Of a stretch of DNA of 64,000 bases, positions 9,280 through 19,052 are shown piece after piece (position 1 is the stretch's first letter; every line of letters begins with the position of its first letter). The notes under the pieces were generated by a model. It searched no databases. It saw only the letters and a program-made list of their open reading frames with translations, and had not been told where the DNA came from. Source of the DNA: Lactiplantibacillus daowaiensis (GTDB lineage: Bacteria > Bacillota > Bacilli > Lactobacillales > Lactobacillaceae); contig NZ_BJDJ01000004.1 in the NCBI RefSeq assembly GCF_005405085.1, forward strand, positions 1-64,000, in the 5' to 3' direction. Made by a program: the position numbers and the translations under genes.

Positions 9280-9732
9280 TTATTTTTGATCACCGTAAAC
9301 ATCTAACACAGTCTTTTCAGCATCAACAACTAAATGTAATAAGCCATCGCTAGAAAGTGAACTGCTTTGGTAAACATTATCTAATCCATCCACGTCTTTA
9401 GCCTTGAATGGTAAGTAGATTTGTTCACTACCACGGTCATCGCCAAATAAAATATCAATCTTTTCAATATCTTGGTAATGCGTTACCCGTTCAAAAATCC
9501 CACTTGTAACTGTGGATAAATGAGTCGTGTTTGGATCAACTGCATCGGCATCTGGTTCAAATTCAGCCTTGAAAGATTTGCAAGGGTGAATGACCGTCAT
9601 CTTACCGCCTTTAATACGGCCATAACTAGTCGTTACCCGGCCAATCCAAAGGTCGGAAATATCCTTATGGTTAACGACCCACGTATCGCCATTTCGGAAA
9701 TAAAACTTTAATGCTTCTAGTGCTCTATCCAT
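9280..9732 (-). CDS. hypothetical protein (150 aa)
   Basis: No family recognised. The protein is acidic with a predicted alternation of short beta strands (DTWVVNHKDISDLWIG, KMTVIHPCKSFKAEF, GLLHLVVDAEKTVLDV) and no membrane segment or signal peptide, so it is probably a compact cytoplasmic protein. It has a good ribosome site (TGAGGTG) and its own terminator, and codon use like its neighbours, so it is a real gene. It lies between cca and the ABC-F gene, but 57 bp from cca, so cotranscription is possible but unproven. Confidence 0.8.
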   Translation of the reverse strand: MDRALEALKFYFRNGDTWVVNHKDISDLWIGRVTTSYGRIKGGKMTVIHPCKSFKAEFEPDADAVDPNTTHLSTVTSGIFERVTHYQDIEKIDILFGDDRGSEQIYLPFKAKDVDGLDNVYQSSSLSSDGLLHLVVDAEKTVLDVYGDQK

Positions 9733-9789
9733 TTTCGATCACCTCATTGAATTAGTTTCAATTTAATCGTAACAGATTTATAGAAAATA

Positions 9790-11013
9790 TCAATCGTTTT
9801 TTGTATCCGCTACCATCCGTGCTAACTCAGTCAAAGCTTGCGGTTCGTTAGCCACTTGACCAGTCACGACTGCCGTCAATAATTGAGCCAAGATTTGACC
9901 CATTTGCGGTCCCGGTGTGACGATCTTTTGCTTGATCAAATCGCCACCATTTAAAGCTAAGTCGCGCTTATCTTGGATTGGCAACGCGGTATAAGCCGCC
10001 GTCAACTTAGCTTGTGGTTGACCAAAGCCAAGGATTGTCGCCACCGTATTCGCCGTTGTGAGCGCGGCTAAGCCGGTCTTAAACAGTGCCATGGGTTGAA
10101 GCTCACCATGTTGTTGCAACGCGTTTAACGCCGTCCAGGCCGCCACGACATGGTCGATCAACTCATTGCTCGTCTTCCAAGCTTTCAGTAACTGGCGAAT
10201 TGCCGCGCCATCTGGCAACTTCATTAACCACGCTAGCAACGTCCAAGTGCTTTCAATCGTCGGTAAATGCCAAGCTGGTAGTGCAATCAGTTGGGTCAAC
10301 ATTGCGTGTTGTGCCGCCATTTGTGGCATATAACGATATAAGTCAGTTGCGACTAACGCTTGCAACCCACGCACCGGTTGTTGTCCCATTAACAACTTTT
10401 CCCATTCAACCCGCGTCCGTTCAACGGCGATCTTGGTCAATAACGCCGCATTATCGGTGATGGCTTGTTGGGTATCGGCTTCAATCGTAAACCCTAGTTG
10501 GCTCGCAAACCGTACTGCCCGCATCATTCGTAACGCGTCTTCATGAAATCGATCTTCCGCCACACCGACCGCGCGTAAGACCCCAGCCTGTAAGTCAGCT
10601 AAGCCATCAAATAAATCAATGACTTCACCGTCAGCACGCATTGCTAAAGCATTGATCGTAAAATCCCGCCGCTTTAAGTCTTCTTTTAACGAGCGAACAA
10701 ACGTGACTTGATCTGGCCGCCGAAAATCTTGATAGCCAGATTCCGTCCGAAAGGTCGTGGTTTCATAACCTTGACCGTGATCTAAAATCATCACCGTCCC
10801 ATGTTCGATACCAGTATCGACCGTTCGTTTAAACAATCCTTTAACTTCAGCTGGAAAGGCACTCGTCGCAATATCGACATCGTGAATTGGTTTCCCTAAA
10901 ATCGTATCACGGACACTGCCACCGACAAAGTAAGCCTCATAGCCGGCTGCTTCAATCGTGTCAATAATCGGTTTAGCTTGCTGAAATTCCGTTGGTAATG
11001 CGTTTAAGATCAT
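9790..11013 (-). CDS. cca: CCA tRNA nucleotidyltransferase
   Basis: 407 residues. It adds or repairs the 3'-CCA of tRNAs. The class II nucleotidyltransferase head shows GGSVRD (residues 31-36), the metal-binding Asp pair in HDVDIATSA, and [14 protein letters not shown]. The neck motif [17 protein letters not shown] and the Arg-rich nucleotide-selecting helix [13 protein letters not shown] follow. The start overlaps the end of dapB by four bases (ATGA-type coupling), so translation is probably coupled. The same dapB-cca order occurs in related lactobacilli. Confidence 0.96.
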   Translation of the reverse strand: MILNALPTEFQQAKPIIDTIEAAGYEAYFVGGSVRDTILGKPIHDVDIATSAFPAEVKGLFKRTVDTGIEHGTVMILDHGQGYETTTFRTESGYQDFRRPDQVTFVRSLKEDLKRRDFTINALAMRADGEVIDLFDGLADLQAGVLRAVGVAEDRFHEDALRMMRAVRFASQLGFTIEADTQQAITDNAALLTKIAVERTRVEWEKLLMGQQPVRGLQALVATDLYRYMPQMAAQHAMLTQLIALPAWHLPTIESTWTLLAWLMKLPDGAAIRQLLKAWKTSNELIDHVVAAWTALNALQQHGELQPMALFKTGLAALTTANTVATILGFGQPQAKLTAAYTALPIQDKRDLALNGGDLIKQKIVTPGPQMGQILAQLLTAVVTGQVANEPQALTELARMVADTKND

Positions 11014-11801
11014 AATAAGTTTTCCAAACCAACCATTAATTCATGATATTGATTGATCTTTTCAACCGCAACTTTGACCCCCGTCATAAATGAGATCCGG
11101 TCAAAAGAGTCTTGGCGAATCGTTAAACCTTCACCAGGACCACCAAACATCACTTCTTCATGAGCCACTAAACCAGGTAAGCGAACGGCATGAATCCGCA
11201 TCCCTTCATATTCAGCACCCCGTGCACCAGGCAACGTTTCAGTTGCATCAGGATTGCCTTGTGGCTTAGGCTTGCGCACTTCAGCGATCTTTTTAGCCGT
11301 ACTGATAGCCGTCCCACTTGGTGAATCGATTTTATCATCATGATGCATTTCAATAATTTCAACATCTGGGAAATATTTAGCCGCTTGTTGAGCAAATTGC
11401 ATTAACAAGACCGCACTGATACCAAAGTTAGGCGCAATTAAGCCCCCAACTTGTTTGGTTTTCGCTAGTGCTTGTAAATCAGCGACTTGGTCATCAGTCA
11501 TCCCAGTAGTCCCAATGACTGGTGAAATGCCGTGATTAAGGGCAAACTTGGCGTTTTCATAAACGGCCGTTGGAATCGTAAAGTCGATCCATACCGTTGC
11601 ATCCGTTTTGATTTGGTCTAAATCGTGGAATGCTGGCACGTCTTGATCCTTGAATTGGGTGGTTTCACTCAAGTTAGTATCTGCACCGCGGGCATCATAG
11701 ACCCCTACTAAATCAAATTCAGGTGTATCGATCACCATTTGAGCTGCTGTGCTACCCATCCGACCGTGATAGCCAGCCACCATTACTTTTACATTTGCCA
11801 A
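11010..11801 (-). CDS. dapB: 4-hydroxy-tetrahydrodipicolinate reductase
   Basis: 263 residues, starting at TTG 11801, which has GAGGAGG nine bases upstream; a longer frame would start inside that ribosome site. It reduces the lysine/diaminopimelate intermediate with NAD(P)H, supplying peptidoglycan. Seen are the dinucleotide motif [28 protein letters not shown], the catalytic [15 protein letters not shown], and [20 protein letters not shown]. No other dap gene is in the window. Coupled to cca downstream. Confidence 0.95.
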   Translation of the reverse strand: MANVKVMVAGYHGRMGSTAAQMVIDTPEFDLVGVYDARGADTNLSETTQFKDQDVPAFHDLDQIKTDATVWIDFTIPTAVYENAKFALNHGISPVIGTTGMTDDQVADLQALAKTKQVGGLIAPNFGISAVLLMQFAQQAAKYFPDVEIIEMHHDDKIDSPSGTAISTAKKIAEVRKPKPQGNPDATETLPGARGAEYEGMRIHAVRLPGLVAHEEVMFGGPGEGLTIRQDSFDRISFMTGVKVAVEKINQYHELMVGLENLL

Positions 11802-11911
11802 AATATAATTCCTCCTCAAGATTCATTAAGGTACATCAATTTTGTTATCTTATTCATTTTAGCAGACTGCTGCGAAATGCGGCAGGGTTCGGTTCCTAAA
11901 ATCTAAAAAAA

Positions 11912-12029
11912 ACGAGAGTGGGACAAAAGGCGTTTTGCTACCGAGCATAGCCTAGGAAGACGAGTGATTGTGTACTTTCAATCGTTCGTCTTTCGTAGCT
12001 AAGCGGAGGGAGCAGCCTTTTGTCCCACG
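11912..12029 (-). repeat. long palindromic intergenic element (GTGGGACAAAAGGC arms)
   Basis: Perfect 14-base arms gtgggacaaaaggc (11918-11931) and gccttttgtcccac (12015-12028) enclose a second, inner inverted repeat (aagacgagtgattg / caatcgttcgtctt). On the minus strand the outer hairpin is followed by eight T, so the element can end transcription from the HAD gene. Elements with the GTGGGACAAAA arm are scattered in lactobacillar intergenic DNA (from memory); I see only this copy here. Small frames inside it are not credible genes. Confidence 0.65.
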
Positions 12030-12055
12030 TTTCGGCTATAAACATTCGGAGATGC

Positions 12056-12085
12056 AAAAAGAGTTTGGGAGTTTGTCCCAAACTC
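12056..12085 (-). terminator. intrinsic terminator of the HAD gene
   Basis: The stem gagtttggga/tcccaaactc (12061-12085) is followed on the minus strand by TTTTT. It comes seven bases after the HAD-family gene and just before the longer palindromic element, so termination here is double. Confidence 0.85.
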
Positions 12086-12091
12086 AGTTAT

Positions 12092-12892
12092 TTAATCAAT
12101 TAAACGATCAATTTCTTGCAAGACGCCATCGTGATTATTATCTAAAGCCGTTTGATACGTTGCTGCCGCCTTAACCGGTGCTGACGCATTCCGCATCGCA
12201 AAGCTGTAGTCCGCTTCATGCAACATTTCCAAGTCATTACGATTGTCGCCAAATACCGCTGTTTGACTAGCTGGGATCTGCCAATGTTGTTGCAAATAAG
12301 CTAAGCCCGCTGCTTTGTTGACATTCGGGTTGATCACATCTAAGCCATGACCACCGCTAACCGTCGCACGCAAGCGACCGGCAAACAACGTATTGAGTAA
12401 CACCGCTTGATCATTAATATCGCGATCTTCCCAACTAAACGTTGCTTTATAGATGTGATCATCAACGGTCGTTAAATCAGACACCACATGAATATCACTC
12501 AAGAAATACCGCATTAAGGCATTATCATCAACTGGCCGAATGTACGCGCCGTTTTTACCCGACAACGACATTCCAGCACCGGCCAATGCCGGTTCAGTCG
12601 CAACAGCCCGTAATAAATCGGTCAAAACTGGTGGGGTCAGCACACTTTCATATAAAACATGCCCATTTTTGTCGATGACTAAGCCCCCGTTTTCAGCGAC
12701 ATAGGTCATTTCACCATCAATCTGGTCAAAGACATCGATACAATGCTGCAACTGATTGCCACTAGCAACCACAAAATGTTGCCCATTGGCGTTGATTTGA
12801 TTCAATTGCGCTTGAAACCGAGCGCGATCAAACTGATGATCATCGCGCAAAAAAGTGCCATCTAAATCCGATGCAATTAAAGCGACTTTCAA
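12092..12892 (-). CDS. Cof-type HAD-IIB family phosphatase
   Basis: 266 residues from TTG 12892, preceded by GGAGGGG at six bases; the upstream in-frame codons fall inside this ribosome site. Motif I is SDLDGTFL (nucleophile and acid Asp), motif II VVASGNQ, and motif IV GDNRNDLEML, with the type IIB cap between them. Such enzymes hydrolyse sugar phosphates, flavin mononucleotide or related small phosphates; the substrate cannot be told from sequence. It is a single-gene unit with its own terminator. Confidence 0.9.
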   Translation of the reverse strand: MKVALIASDLDGTFLRDDHQFDRARFQAQLNQINANGQHFVVASGNQLQHCIDVFDQIDGEMTYVAENGGLVIDKNGHVLYESVLTPPVLTDLLRAVATEPALAGAGMSLSGKNGAYIRPVDDNALMRYFLSDIHVVSDLTTVDDHIYKATFSWEDRDINDQAVLLNTLFAGRLRATVSGGHGLDVINPNVNKAAGLAYLQQHWQIPASQTAVFGDNRNDLEMLHEADYSFAMRNASAPVKAAATYQTALDNNHDGVLQEIDRLID

Positions 12893-12960
12893 ACGATTCC
12901 CCTCCAAATAAAATATTAATTAACTTATATTTTATCAAAGTTGGAAGCATTTACAATCAT

Positions 12961-14229
12961 CTAGTAGCCTTGATCTTCGAAATCTTCTAGCATTGCCACC
13001 ATTTCACCATCATCTGGTTCAATCACGAGATAGTTCCGTAAAGCTGCCACGGTTTCATCAGCCATCCCGGCTTCACGGAAGAAGTAAATTGCTGGTTTTA
13101 AGAAGTCTTCGTTGTGCTCAAAGAACGGATAAGCCGCTAGATAGTTATCACGGGCGGCTTTGACATGATCTAACCGATCATTTGAGACCGCTAAGTTCCA
13201 ATAAAATTGGGGGTCAAACTCATTGCTTTGTAAGTACTGATCCAACAAATCAATATTATCTTGATAACGTTCTTGTTGGACTAATAAGTTAGATAATTCC
13301 AAGACCGTGGTTAAATTATCTGGATCGATACTCAACCCTTCACGCAAGTACTTCTCAGCTAAGTCGCGATCGTCCAATTTAAGCGCGATACGCGCCGTTT
13401 GCAAGTAAAGCTGTTCATTATACTGATCAACCGCTAAACCTTCTTGCAGCGTCAATAAGGCTTGATCTAGCTCATTTAATTTCACATGGGCTTCTGCTAA
13501 GTACGGATAAACAGTCGCATATTGCGAATCTTGCTCACGTAACTTATTCAACGTATCAATTGCCTTCCGCGGTTCATCTAATTGTAAATAGGTAAACCCA
13601 AGTTCAAATTGACTATCTGGCGTTAGTTTTGCTGGTTTGATCTGTTCTAAATACCCAACGGCTTGTTCAAAGCGACCGGCTTCCGCATATGAAACCCCGA
13701 GCCGTTCAACCAAGTTCACTTTAGAGATCTCCAATTGGCCCTTTTTGATTAAATCTAAATAAAAGCGAATCGCTTTATTATAGTTCCGAATCAAAAAGTA
13801 AAATTCAGCCAATGCAAATTCAACCACCGGTTCATCCGGTGCGATTTGGTACGCTTCAACCAATTTCTGTTCACTGACTTCAAACAATTCTTGTGTTTGA
13901 TATAAGTCAGCTTCTACCAATAAAGCTTGCACGTAAGCCGGTGAATCGGGTTTAACTTGATGCAGATAATCCATTGCTAAATCGGTATCGTCTTCATCGA
14001 TCGCAATATCAGCTAAACTCGTTCGTAAATTATCCTCATCAGGATATTTAGCAAGTAATTTTTTATAGATTCGGGTGGCTTGCTTTAAAAAGCCCAACCC
14101 ATACAGTTCTTCAGCTAAACTATAGAGCGTATCATCATCATCTTTACGTAATGCCCACGCATAATGTTTCTTAGCCGTTTCTAGTTGCCCGTTTGAAAGC
14201 GCGGCTAACATTTTTTCTGAATAAGTCAT
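12961..14229 (-). CDS. TPR-repeat protein, YpiA-like
   Basis: 422 residues from ATG 14229 (AAAGGA about 9 nt upstream). The protein is an acidic solenoid of roughly eleven tetratricopeptide repeats (for example LAEELYGLGFLKQATRIYKK, then AEKYLREGLSIDPDNLTTVL). No enzymatic motif or signal peptide is seen. TPR proteins of this type act as interaction scaffolds; the partner is not known. It lies downstream of hup, separated by the hup terminator, and probably has its own promoter. Confidence 0.85.
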   Translation of the reverse strand: MTYSEKMLAALSNGQLETAKKHYAWALRKDDDDTLYSLAEELYGLGFLKQATRIYKKLLAKYPDEDNLRTSLADIAIDEDDTDLAMDYLHQVKPDSPAYVQALLVEADLYQTQELFEVSEQKLVEAYQIAPDEPVVEFALAEFYFLIRNYNKAIRFYLDLIKKGQLEISKVNLVERLGVSYAEAGRFEQAVGYLEQIKPAKLTPDSQFELGFTYLQLDEPRKAIDTLNKLREQDSQYATVYPYLAEAHVKLNELDQALLTLQEGLAVDQYNEQLYLQTARIALKLDDRDLAEKYLREGLSIDPDNLTTVLELSNLLVQQERYQDNIDLLDQYLQSNEFDPQFYWNLAVSNDRLDHVKAARDNYLAAYPFFEHNEDFLKPAIYFFREAGMADETVAALRNYLVIEPDDGEMVAMLEDFEDQGY

Positions 14230-14292
14230 AACACCCATCCTTTTAGCGATATAGTCGTGTCACTCGACTTACTATCATAACGCAAATGACAA

Positions 14293-14327
14293 CAAAAAAG
14301 CCAGTATAACGGTTGTTATACTGGCTT
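14293..14327 (-). terminator. intrinsic terminator of hup
   Basis: A perfect stem gccagtataac/gttatactggc (14300-14324) with a short loop is followed on the minus strand by TTTTTT. It matches the end of the HU gene. Confidence 0.92.
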
Positions 14328-14348
14328 AAAGCTTACACTTTAAGGTAA

Positions 14349-14624
14349 TTATTTAACTGCGTCCTTTAAAGCTTTCCCTGGCTTAAATGCAGGTACTTTG
14401 CTTGCAGGAATTTGGATTTCTTGACCAGTTTGTGGGTTGCGGCCCTTACGAGCGGCACGTTCACGTACTTCGAAGTTACCAAATCCGATCAGTTGAACTT
14501 TTTCACCCTTTGCAAGAGTTTCTTGGATTGATGCAAAGACTGCGTCAACTGCAGCGGTTGCGTCTTTCTTAGTTAAGTTAGTTGCAGCAGCAACGTTGTT
14601 AACCAATTCAGCTTTGTTTGCCAT
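14349..14624 (-). CDS. hup: HU family DNA-binding protein
   Basis: 91 residues, full length for HU. It bends and compacts DNA as a dimer. Seen are the N-terminal dimer helices ([20 protein letters not shown]), [18 protein letters not shown] at the base of the DNA-binding arms, and the arm-tip Pro in [13 protein letters not shown]. It has a strong ribosome site (GGGGAGG), a consensus-like promoter about 120 bp upstream and its own terminator, as expected for an abundant protein. Confidence 0.97.
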   Translation of the reverse strand: MANKAELVNNVAAATNLTKKDATAAVDAVFASIQETLAKGEKVQLIGFGNFEVRERAARKGRNPQTGQEIQIPASKVPAFKPGKALKDAVK

Positions 14625-14640
14625 GTTTGATTCACCTCCC

Positions 14641-14773
14641 CTTTACAGAGTGAAGATGTATGTAATTTTGTACGTACATCCAGATGATCATTTTTGAGTG
14701 GTCCAAAAATGAGAGAAACGATGACAAGCATCATTTCTTCATCAAAGATAGCATAGGAATGCCGTAATAGCAA
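14641..14773 (-). promoter_or_regulatory. hup promoter and long structured leader
   Basis: TTGCTA (14768-14773), a 17-bp spacer and TATCTT (14745-14750) make a good promoter. It implies a leader of more than 100 nt before hup. The leader contains a CATTTTT/AAAAATG hairpin (about 14688-14711) and a gatgta/tacatc inverted repeat (about 14656-14681). These could be RNA structures or binding sites. Confidence 0.55.
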
Positions 14774-14870
14774 GCTTTTTTAGGGTTTTTGCGTAAAATA
14801 TCAAAATTAAGCATTAATCGTTTACAACTTTTCGTGCTTATGCTAAAATGCCGGTTTTACGCCGTTTCGG

Positions 14871-16181
14871 CTACTTTCGACGCCGTTCGATCATATGAAT
14901 TGGTGTCCCAGTAAAATCAAAGGCATTGCGGATTTGATTTTCTAAGAAACGTTCATACGAAAAATGCATCATATCAGGGTCATTAACAAAGACCACAAAG
15001 GTTGGCGGCTGAATGGCCACTTGCGTTGCATAGTAGACCCGGAGCCGCTTCCCGTTATCACTTGGCGTTGGATTCATCGCAATCGCGTCCATAATAACGT
15101 CATTTAAGACTGATGATTGGATTCGACGTGAATGGTTCGTATTGACCTTTTGAATCAAAGCTGGCAACTGGGCTAAGCGTTGTGACGTCTTAGCGGAAAC
15201 AAAGATAATTGGTGCATAGCTCAAGTAAACGAATTCATCGCGCACATACGCTTCAAATTCTTGCATCGTCTTATTATCTTTTTTGACCAAATCCCACTTA
15301 TTAACCACAATCACAATGGCTTTCCCAGCTTCATGGGCATAACCTGCTACCCGCTTATCTTGTTCACGAACACCTTCATCCGCGTTAATGACAAACAAGG
15401 CCACATCACTATTATCAATGGCTTTTAAGGCCCGCATCACACTATAGCGTTCAGTGTTTTCGTAAACCTTACCTTTTTTTCGAATCCCGGCTGTATCGAC
15501 CATGACAAAGCGGTTGCCATCAGCATCCGTAAACTTCGTGTCAATGGCATCCCGCGTCGTCCCAGCAACGTTAGAGACGATAACCCGGTCTTCACCTAAC
15601 AGCGCATTAACAATCGATGATTTCCCAACGTTTGGGCGGCCAATCAAGCTAAAGCGAATCGTACCAGGTTCATCTTCACCCGTCTTATCCGGGAAGTTCT
15701 TGATCACAGCATCTAACAAATCACCTAAACCTAGCCCATGCGCCCCTGAAATTGGATAGGGATCGCCAAAGCCTAAGGAATAGAAATCATAAATTTCAGA
15801 CCGTAATTCAGGATTGTCGACTTTATTAACCGCTAAAACAACCGGTTTATCTGAGCGATACAAGATTTGAGCCACATGTTCATCCGCATCGGTCACGCCT
15901 TCTTTAGCGCTCACGATATAAACGATCACATCGGCTTCATCGATCGCAATCTCGGCTTGTTCGGTAATTTGCTTGATAAACGGGGCGTCATCAATATCAA
16001 TCCCCCCGGTATCGATCATACTAAATTTTTGTCCTAACCATTCACTGTTCGCGTAGATCCGGTCCCGAGTCACCCCAGGCGTATCTTCAACGATTGAAAT
16101 TCGGTCACCGGCGATCCGGTTAAAAATGGTCGATTTACCGACGTTTGGCCGGCCAACGATTGCGACAACTGGTTTTGGCAT
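14871..16181 (-). CDS. der: ribosome biogenesis GTPase Der (EngA)
   Basis: 436 residues. It assists large ribosomal subunit maturation. Two tandem GTPase domains each show P-loop ([18 protein letters not shown]), DTPG/DTAG, and NKVD/NKWD motifs, followed by a KH-like C-terminal domain ending IHMIERRRK. The start has a strong AAAGGAGG. It follows rpsA by 71 bp, separated by a terminator-like hairpin, in the usual cmk-rpsA-der-hup order of Firmicutes. Confidence 0.98.
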   Translation of the reverse strand: MPKPVVAIVGRPNVGKSTIFNRIAGDRISIVEDTPGVTRDRIYANSEWLGQKFSMIDTGGIDIDDAPFIKQITEQAEIAIDEADVIVYIVSAKEGVTDADEHVAQILYRSDKPVVLAVNKVDNPELRSEIYDFYSLGFGDPYPISGAHGLGLGDLLDAVIKNFPDKTGEDEPGTIRFSLIGRPNVGKSSIVNALLGEDRVIVSNVAGTTRDAIDTKFTDADGNRFVMVDTAGIRKKGKVYENTERYSVMRALKAIDNSDVALFVINADEGVREQDKRVAGYAHEAGKAIVIVVNKWDLVKKDNKTMQEFEAYVRDEFVYLSYAPIIFVSAKTSQRLAQLPALIQKVNTNHSRRIQSSVLNDVIMDAIAMNPTPSDNGKRLRVYYATQVAIQPPTFVVFVNDPDMMHFSYERFLENQIRNAFDFTGTPIHMIERRRK

Positions 16182-16200
16182 TCAAATTCCTCCTTTACAT

Positions 16201-16240
16201 AAAAAAATATCCTTCAAGGCAAGCTTGAAGGGTATTTTTT
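16201..16240. terminator. intrinsic terminator between rpsA and der
   Basis: Arms ccttcaag and cttgaagg (16211-16232) are flanked by A-rich and T-rich tracts, so it can act in both directions. On the minus strand it follows rpsA by 13 bases and may limit read-through into der. Confidence 0.8.
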
Positions 16241-16252
16241 ACTTAACGATGA

Positions 16253-17542
16253 TTAGTTTTCGTCATCATTTTTTTCGGCATTTTTTAATTCGTTACCGAT
16301 CAAATCACCTAAAGTGAACCCAGTTGATTCTTCTGGGGCATTAGCCGTTGAACGTTCGCTTGCGGAACGGTTTGAACGGTTGTTGTTACGACGATTGTTC
16401 CCACGGTTGTTGTTGCTGTGGTTTTCTTCTTCGCCTTCAGCTGATTGTGGCTTTTCTTCTAAGGCTTTGATTGATAAAGCTAAACGCTTTTCGTCTGGAC
16501 GAACATCCAAAACCTTAACTTTGATTTCTTGACCAACTTTTAAGACATCATTAGGTGTCGCAATGTGTTGGTGTGAAATTTGTGAAATATGAACTAAACC
16601 TTCAACGCCAGGGAAGACTTCAACGAAGGCCCCAAAGCTCGTCAAACGTTTAACTTTCCCATCAAGTACAGCGCCTTGAGGGGCTTTTTCTTCGATACCA
16701 TCCCATGGTTCTGGTAACGTTGCCTTGATTGACAATGAAACCCGTTCACGGTCAGCATCAACAGATAAGATCTTAACCTTAACTTCTTGGCCAACTTTCA
16801 AGACGTCAGCAGGCTTTTCAACCCGGTCGTATGAAATTTCAGAAACGTGAACCAACCCATCGATACCGCCAAGGTCAACAAAGGCCCCGAAGTTAGTCAA
16901 ACGTGCAACTTTACCACTGACAACTTCGCCAGCTTGTAAGGTTTGTAATGCTTCTTCACGTTGTGCTTCACGTTGCTTTTCAACAACGGCACGGTGTGAC
17001 AAGATCAACCGGTTTTCGCTAGGTTCGATTTCAATAATCTTAAGTTCAAGTTCTTGACCCTTGTAAGCATTCAAGTCTTCAACGTAATGATCATCAATCA
17101 TAGAGGCCGGGATGAAACCACGAACGCCAGCATCAACGACTAAGCCGCCTTTAACAACTTGCGTAACGGGAGCTTTGATCGTATGCCCTGCTTCGTATTC
17201 TTTTTCAACGTCGTCCCAAACTTTGCGAGCTTCTAACCGACGATGTGACAGTAAGTAACTGCCGTTTTCTTTGTCGTTGCCAATCCGAGAAATGACAACC
17301 AAGTCTAATACGTCGCCAACTTTAGCGGCTTCATTGACATCTTCAACCCGTTGTGTTGAGAGTTCTTTAAAAGGAACGACCCCTTCAACACCGGTACCTT
17401 GGATCCCAACAATAACTTGTTTGTCGTCGTCGATAGCTAAGACTTCACCCTTAACTACATCACCGACGTTAACTTCTTCAACGCTGTTTAAAGCGTCTAA
17501 AAGTTCATTTTTCCCATTTTGACTGTTTTCGTTTTCACTCAT
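16253..17542 (-). CDS. rpsA: 30S ribosomal protein S1 homologue
   Basis: 429 residues with four S1 OB-fold RNA-binding domains (starts near residues 20, 110, 195 and 280; for example GEVVSGKVARLTNFGAFVDLGG and DGKVKRLTSFGAFVEVFPG). The tail is Asn/Arg/Glu-rich and disordered (about 365-410), ending in an acidic segment. It is shorter than the six-domain Proteobacterial S1, as usual for Firmicutes. It promotes mRNA binding in translation. The ribosome site is strong (AGGAGG). Cotranscription with cmk upstream is possible across an 88 bp gap. Confidence 0.95.
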   Translation of the reverse strand: MSENENSQNGKNELLDALNSVEEVNVGDVVKGEVLAIDDDKQVIVGIQGTGVEGVVPFKELSTQRVEDVNEAAKVGDVLDLVVISRIGNDKENGSYLLSHRRLEARKVWDDVEKEYEAGHTIKAPVTQVVKGGLVVDAGVRGFIPASMIDDHYVEDLNAYKGQELELKIIEIEPSENRLILSHRAVVEKQREAQREEALQTLQAGEVVSGKVARLTNFGAFVDLGGIDGLVHVSEISYDRVEKPADVLKVGQEVKVKILSVDADRERVSLSIKATLPEPWDGIEEKAPQGAVLDGKVKRLTSFGAFVEVFPGVEGLVHISQISHQHIATPNDVLKVGQEIKVKVLDVRPDEKRLALSIKALEEKPQSAEGEEENHSNNNRGNNRRNNNRSNRSASERSTANAPEESTGFTLGDLIGNELKNAEKNDDEN

Positions 17543-17630
17543 GCAAATTTCCTCCTGTCAACAATAACTCTAACCTATATCATAGCTGAAAACGCAATGA
17601 AAAGCTAGCTAAAAGCATTAAGTAATGCAA

Positions 17631-18314
17631 TTAGATTGTTGAACTTTGTTTTTTTATAATTTCGGCAATGGTATCTACTACTTGTTCGATCGACATTGGC
17701 GTCGTATCGACCAAGACCGCATCGGCTGCCTGAGTCAGCGGTGACACTTTACGAGTAGAATCTTTATGATCTCGTAATTCGATTTCAGCTTGAAGCTGCG
17801 CCAAGGGCGTGTCGATACCCTTTTTAATATTTTCAGCGTAGCGGCGTTTAGCCCGTTCCGCTGCTGAAGCGATTAAGAAAACCTTGACTTCAGCTTGTGG
17901 CAAGACCGTCGTGCCAATGTCACGACCATCCATGACCACCCCACCAGCAGTGGCAATTTGCCGTTGTTGGTCGGTTAAGATTTCACGTACTTTTGGCAAT
18001 GCGGCAATCGTTGAGACGTTATTCGTCACATCCGGTTGCCGGATTGCCATCGTGATGTCTTGATCGTTAGCAAAAACTAACTGATCAGGTTCACCTGGCT
18101 TAAAGCTAATCGTTAATGTTTGCATTAGCTTGGCCACGGCGGCTTCATCGGTCAATTCAACGTGTTGTTGCATTGCCCAATACGTTACGGCTCGATACAT
18201 GGCACCAGTGTCCACATAAATATAACCGAAGCGTTTGGCGACTAATTTTGCCACGGTGCTTTTACCAGCTGAAGCTGGTCCATCGATGGCAACTTGTAAC
18301 CCTTGCTTAGCCAT
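17631..18314 (-). CDS. cmk: cytidylate kinase
   Basis: 227 residues. It phosphorylates CMP and dCMP. Seen are the P-loop AIDGPASAGKSTVAK, the CMP-binding region YVDTGAMYRAVT, MDGRDIGTTVLP, and the LID region RDHKDSTRKVSPL. Ribosome site GAGGG. The gene lies between the LysM gene (35 bp upstream) and rpsA, so a LysM-cmk transcript is likely. Confidence 0.97.
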   Translation of the reverse strand: MAKQGLQVAIDGPASAGKSTVAKLVAKRFGYIYVDTGAMYRAVTYWAMQQHVELTDEAAVAKLMQTLTISFKPGEPDQLVFANDQDITMAIRQPDVTNNVSTIAALPKVREILTDQQRQIATAGGVVMDGRDIGTTVLPQAEVKVFLIASAAERAKRRYAENIKKGIDTPLAQLQAEIELRDHKDSTRKVSPLTQAADAVLVDTTPMSIEQVVDTIAEIIKKQSSTI

Positions 18315-18349
18315 TTAACCATTACCCTCACAATCCAAAAATCGCGTTT

Positions 18350-18991
18350 TTAACGGACACGTAACCGTTGACCAGCCGAAATCGTCGAATCTGATGATAA
18401 CCCATTTAATTCCAACAGTTTATCAACTGAGATCCCCGCGTTAGTTGCAACCCGGTAGACCCCTTGGCCAGCTTCAACCGTCACATACTTCGTCCCAGAA
18501 GCTGATGACGAACTACTGCTGCTACTGCTACTTGACGTACTCGCCGAGCTACTGGTTTCATCAGCACTAGTGCTGCTCGTTGTGGTTGAATTAGCCTTAG
18601 ATGTCGAACTTGCGGCGGCTAAACTGCTACTTTTACTTTTAGCCTTCGCTTTTTTTGCGGCTGCCACCGACTGGCTTTTTTTGGCAGCGGCTTTTGAAGA
18701 GGCTTTGGCGACGGCTGAACTAGACGCTTTCTTCTTAGAACTAGAGCTAGCGACTTGTTCAGTCTGCGGGTTATTATTGAGCGAATTTTTCCGCACCAAG
18801 AAATAGCCAATTGGTGCTAAAGCGAGCAACAAAATTAAAACCACTAAAACCGTGGTTAACGTGGAATTACTACTATCTTGTTTACGTTTTTGAGTTCGCG
18901 ATAAATTGCCCGAGTCATCCCGATCGTCTTCAAAAGTTTTGTCCCAGGGTTTATCATTTTGAGACTTTTCATTATCATTTTTTTGACTCAT
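18350..18991 (-). CDS. membrane-anchored LysM domain protein
   Basis: 213 residues. A charged cytoplasmic N-terminus (about 1-42), one membrane segment (TTVLVVLILLLALAPIGYFL, about 45-64), a low-complexity linker rich in Ser, Ala and Lys (about 75-168), and one C-terminal LysM domain (VEAGQGVYRVATNAGISVDKL to GQRLRV). LysM binds peptidoglycan N-acetylglucosamine, so the protein probably spans from membrane to wall. The Ser-rich linker may be glycosylated (inference). It lies between recQ and cmk. Confidence 0.9.
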   Translation of the reverse strand: MSQKNDNEKSQNDKPWDKTFEDDRDDSGNLSRTQKRKQDSSNSTLTTVLVVLILLLALAPIGYFLVRKNSLNNNPQTEQVASSSSKKKASSSAVAKASSKAAAKKSQSVAAAKKAKAKSKSSSLAAASSTSKANSTTTSSTSADETSSSASTSSSSSSSSSSSASGTKYVTVEAGQGVYRVATNAGISVDKLLELNGLSSDSTISAGQRLRVR

Positions 18992-19052
18992 AGGGGGTTC
19001 CTCCTCAAAAAACTTTCATCAAATATTGTAACATAACGCCTAATCAATTTCT

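Noticed and set aside
11968-12174. Plus-strand open frame of 68 codons
   Set aside because: It lies in the palindromic repeat and antisense to the HAD gene end; no ribosome site or domain.
18570-18806. Leu/Ala-rich plus-strand frame
   Set aside because: It is the antisense shadow of the Ser/Ala/Lys low-complexity linker of the LysM protein.
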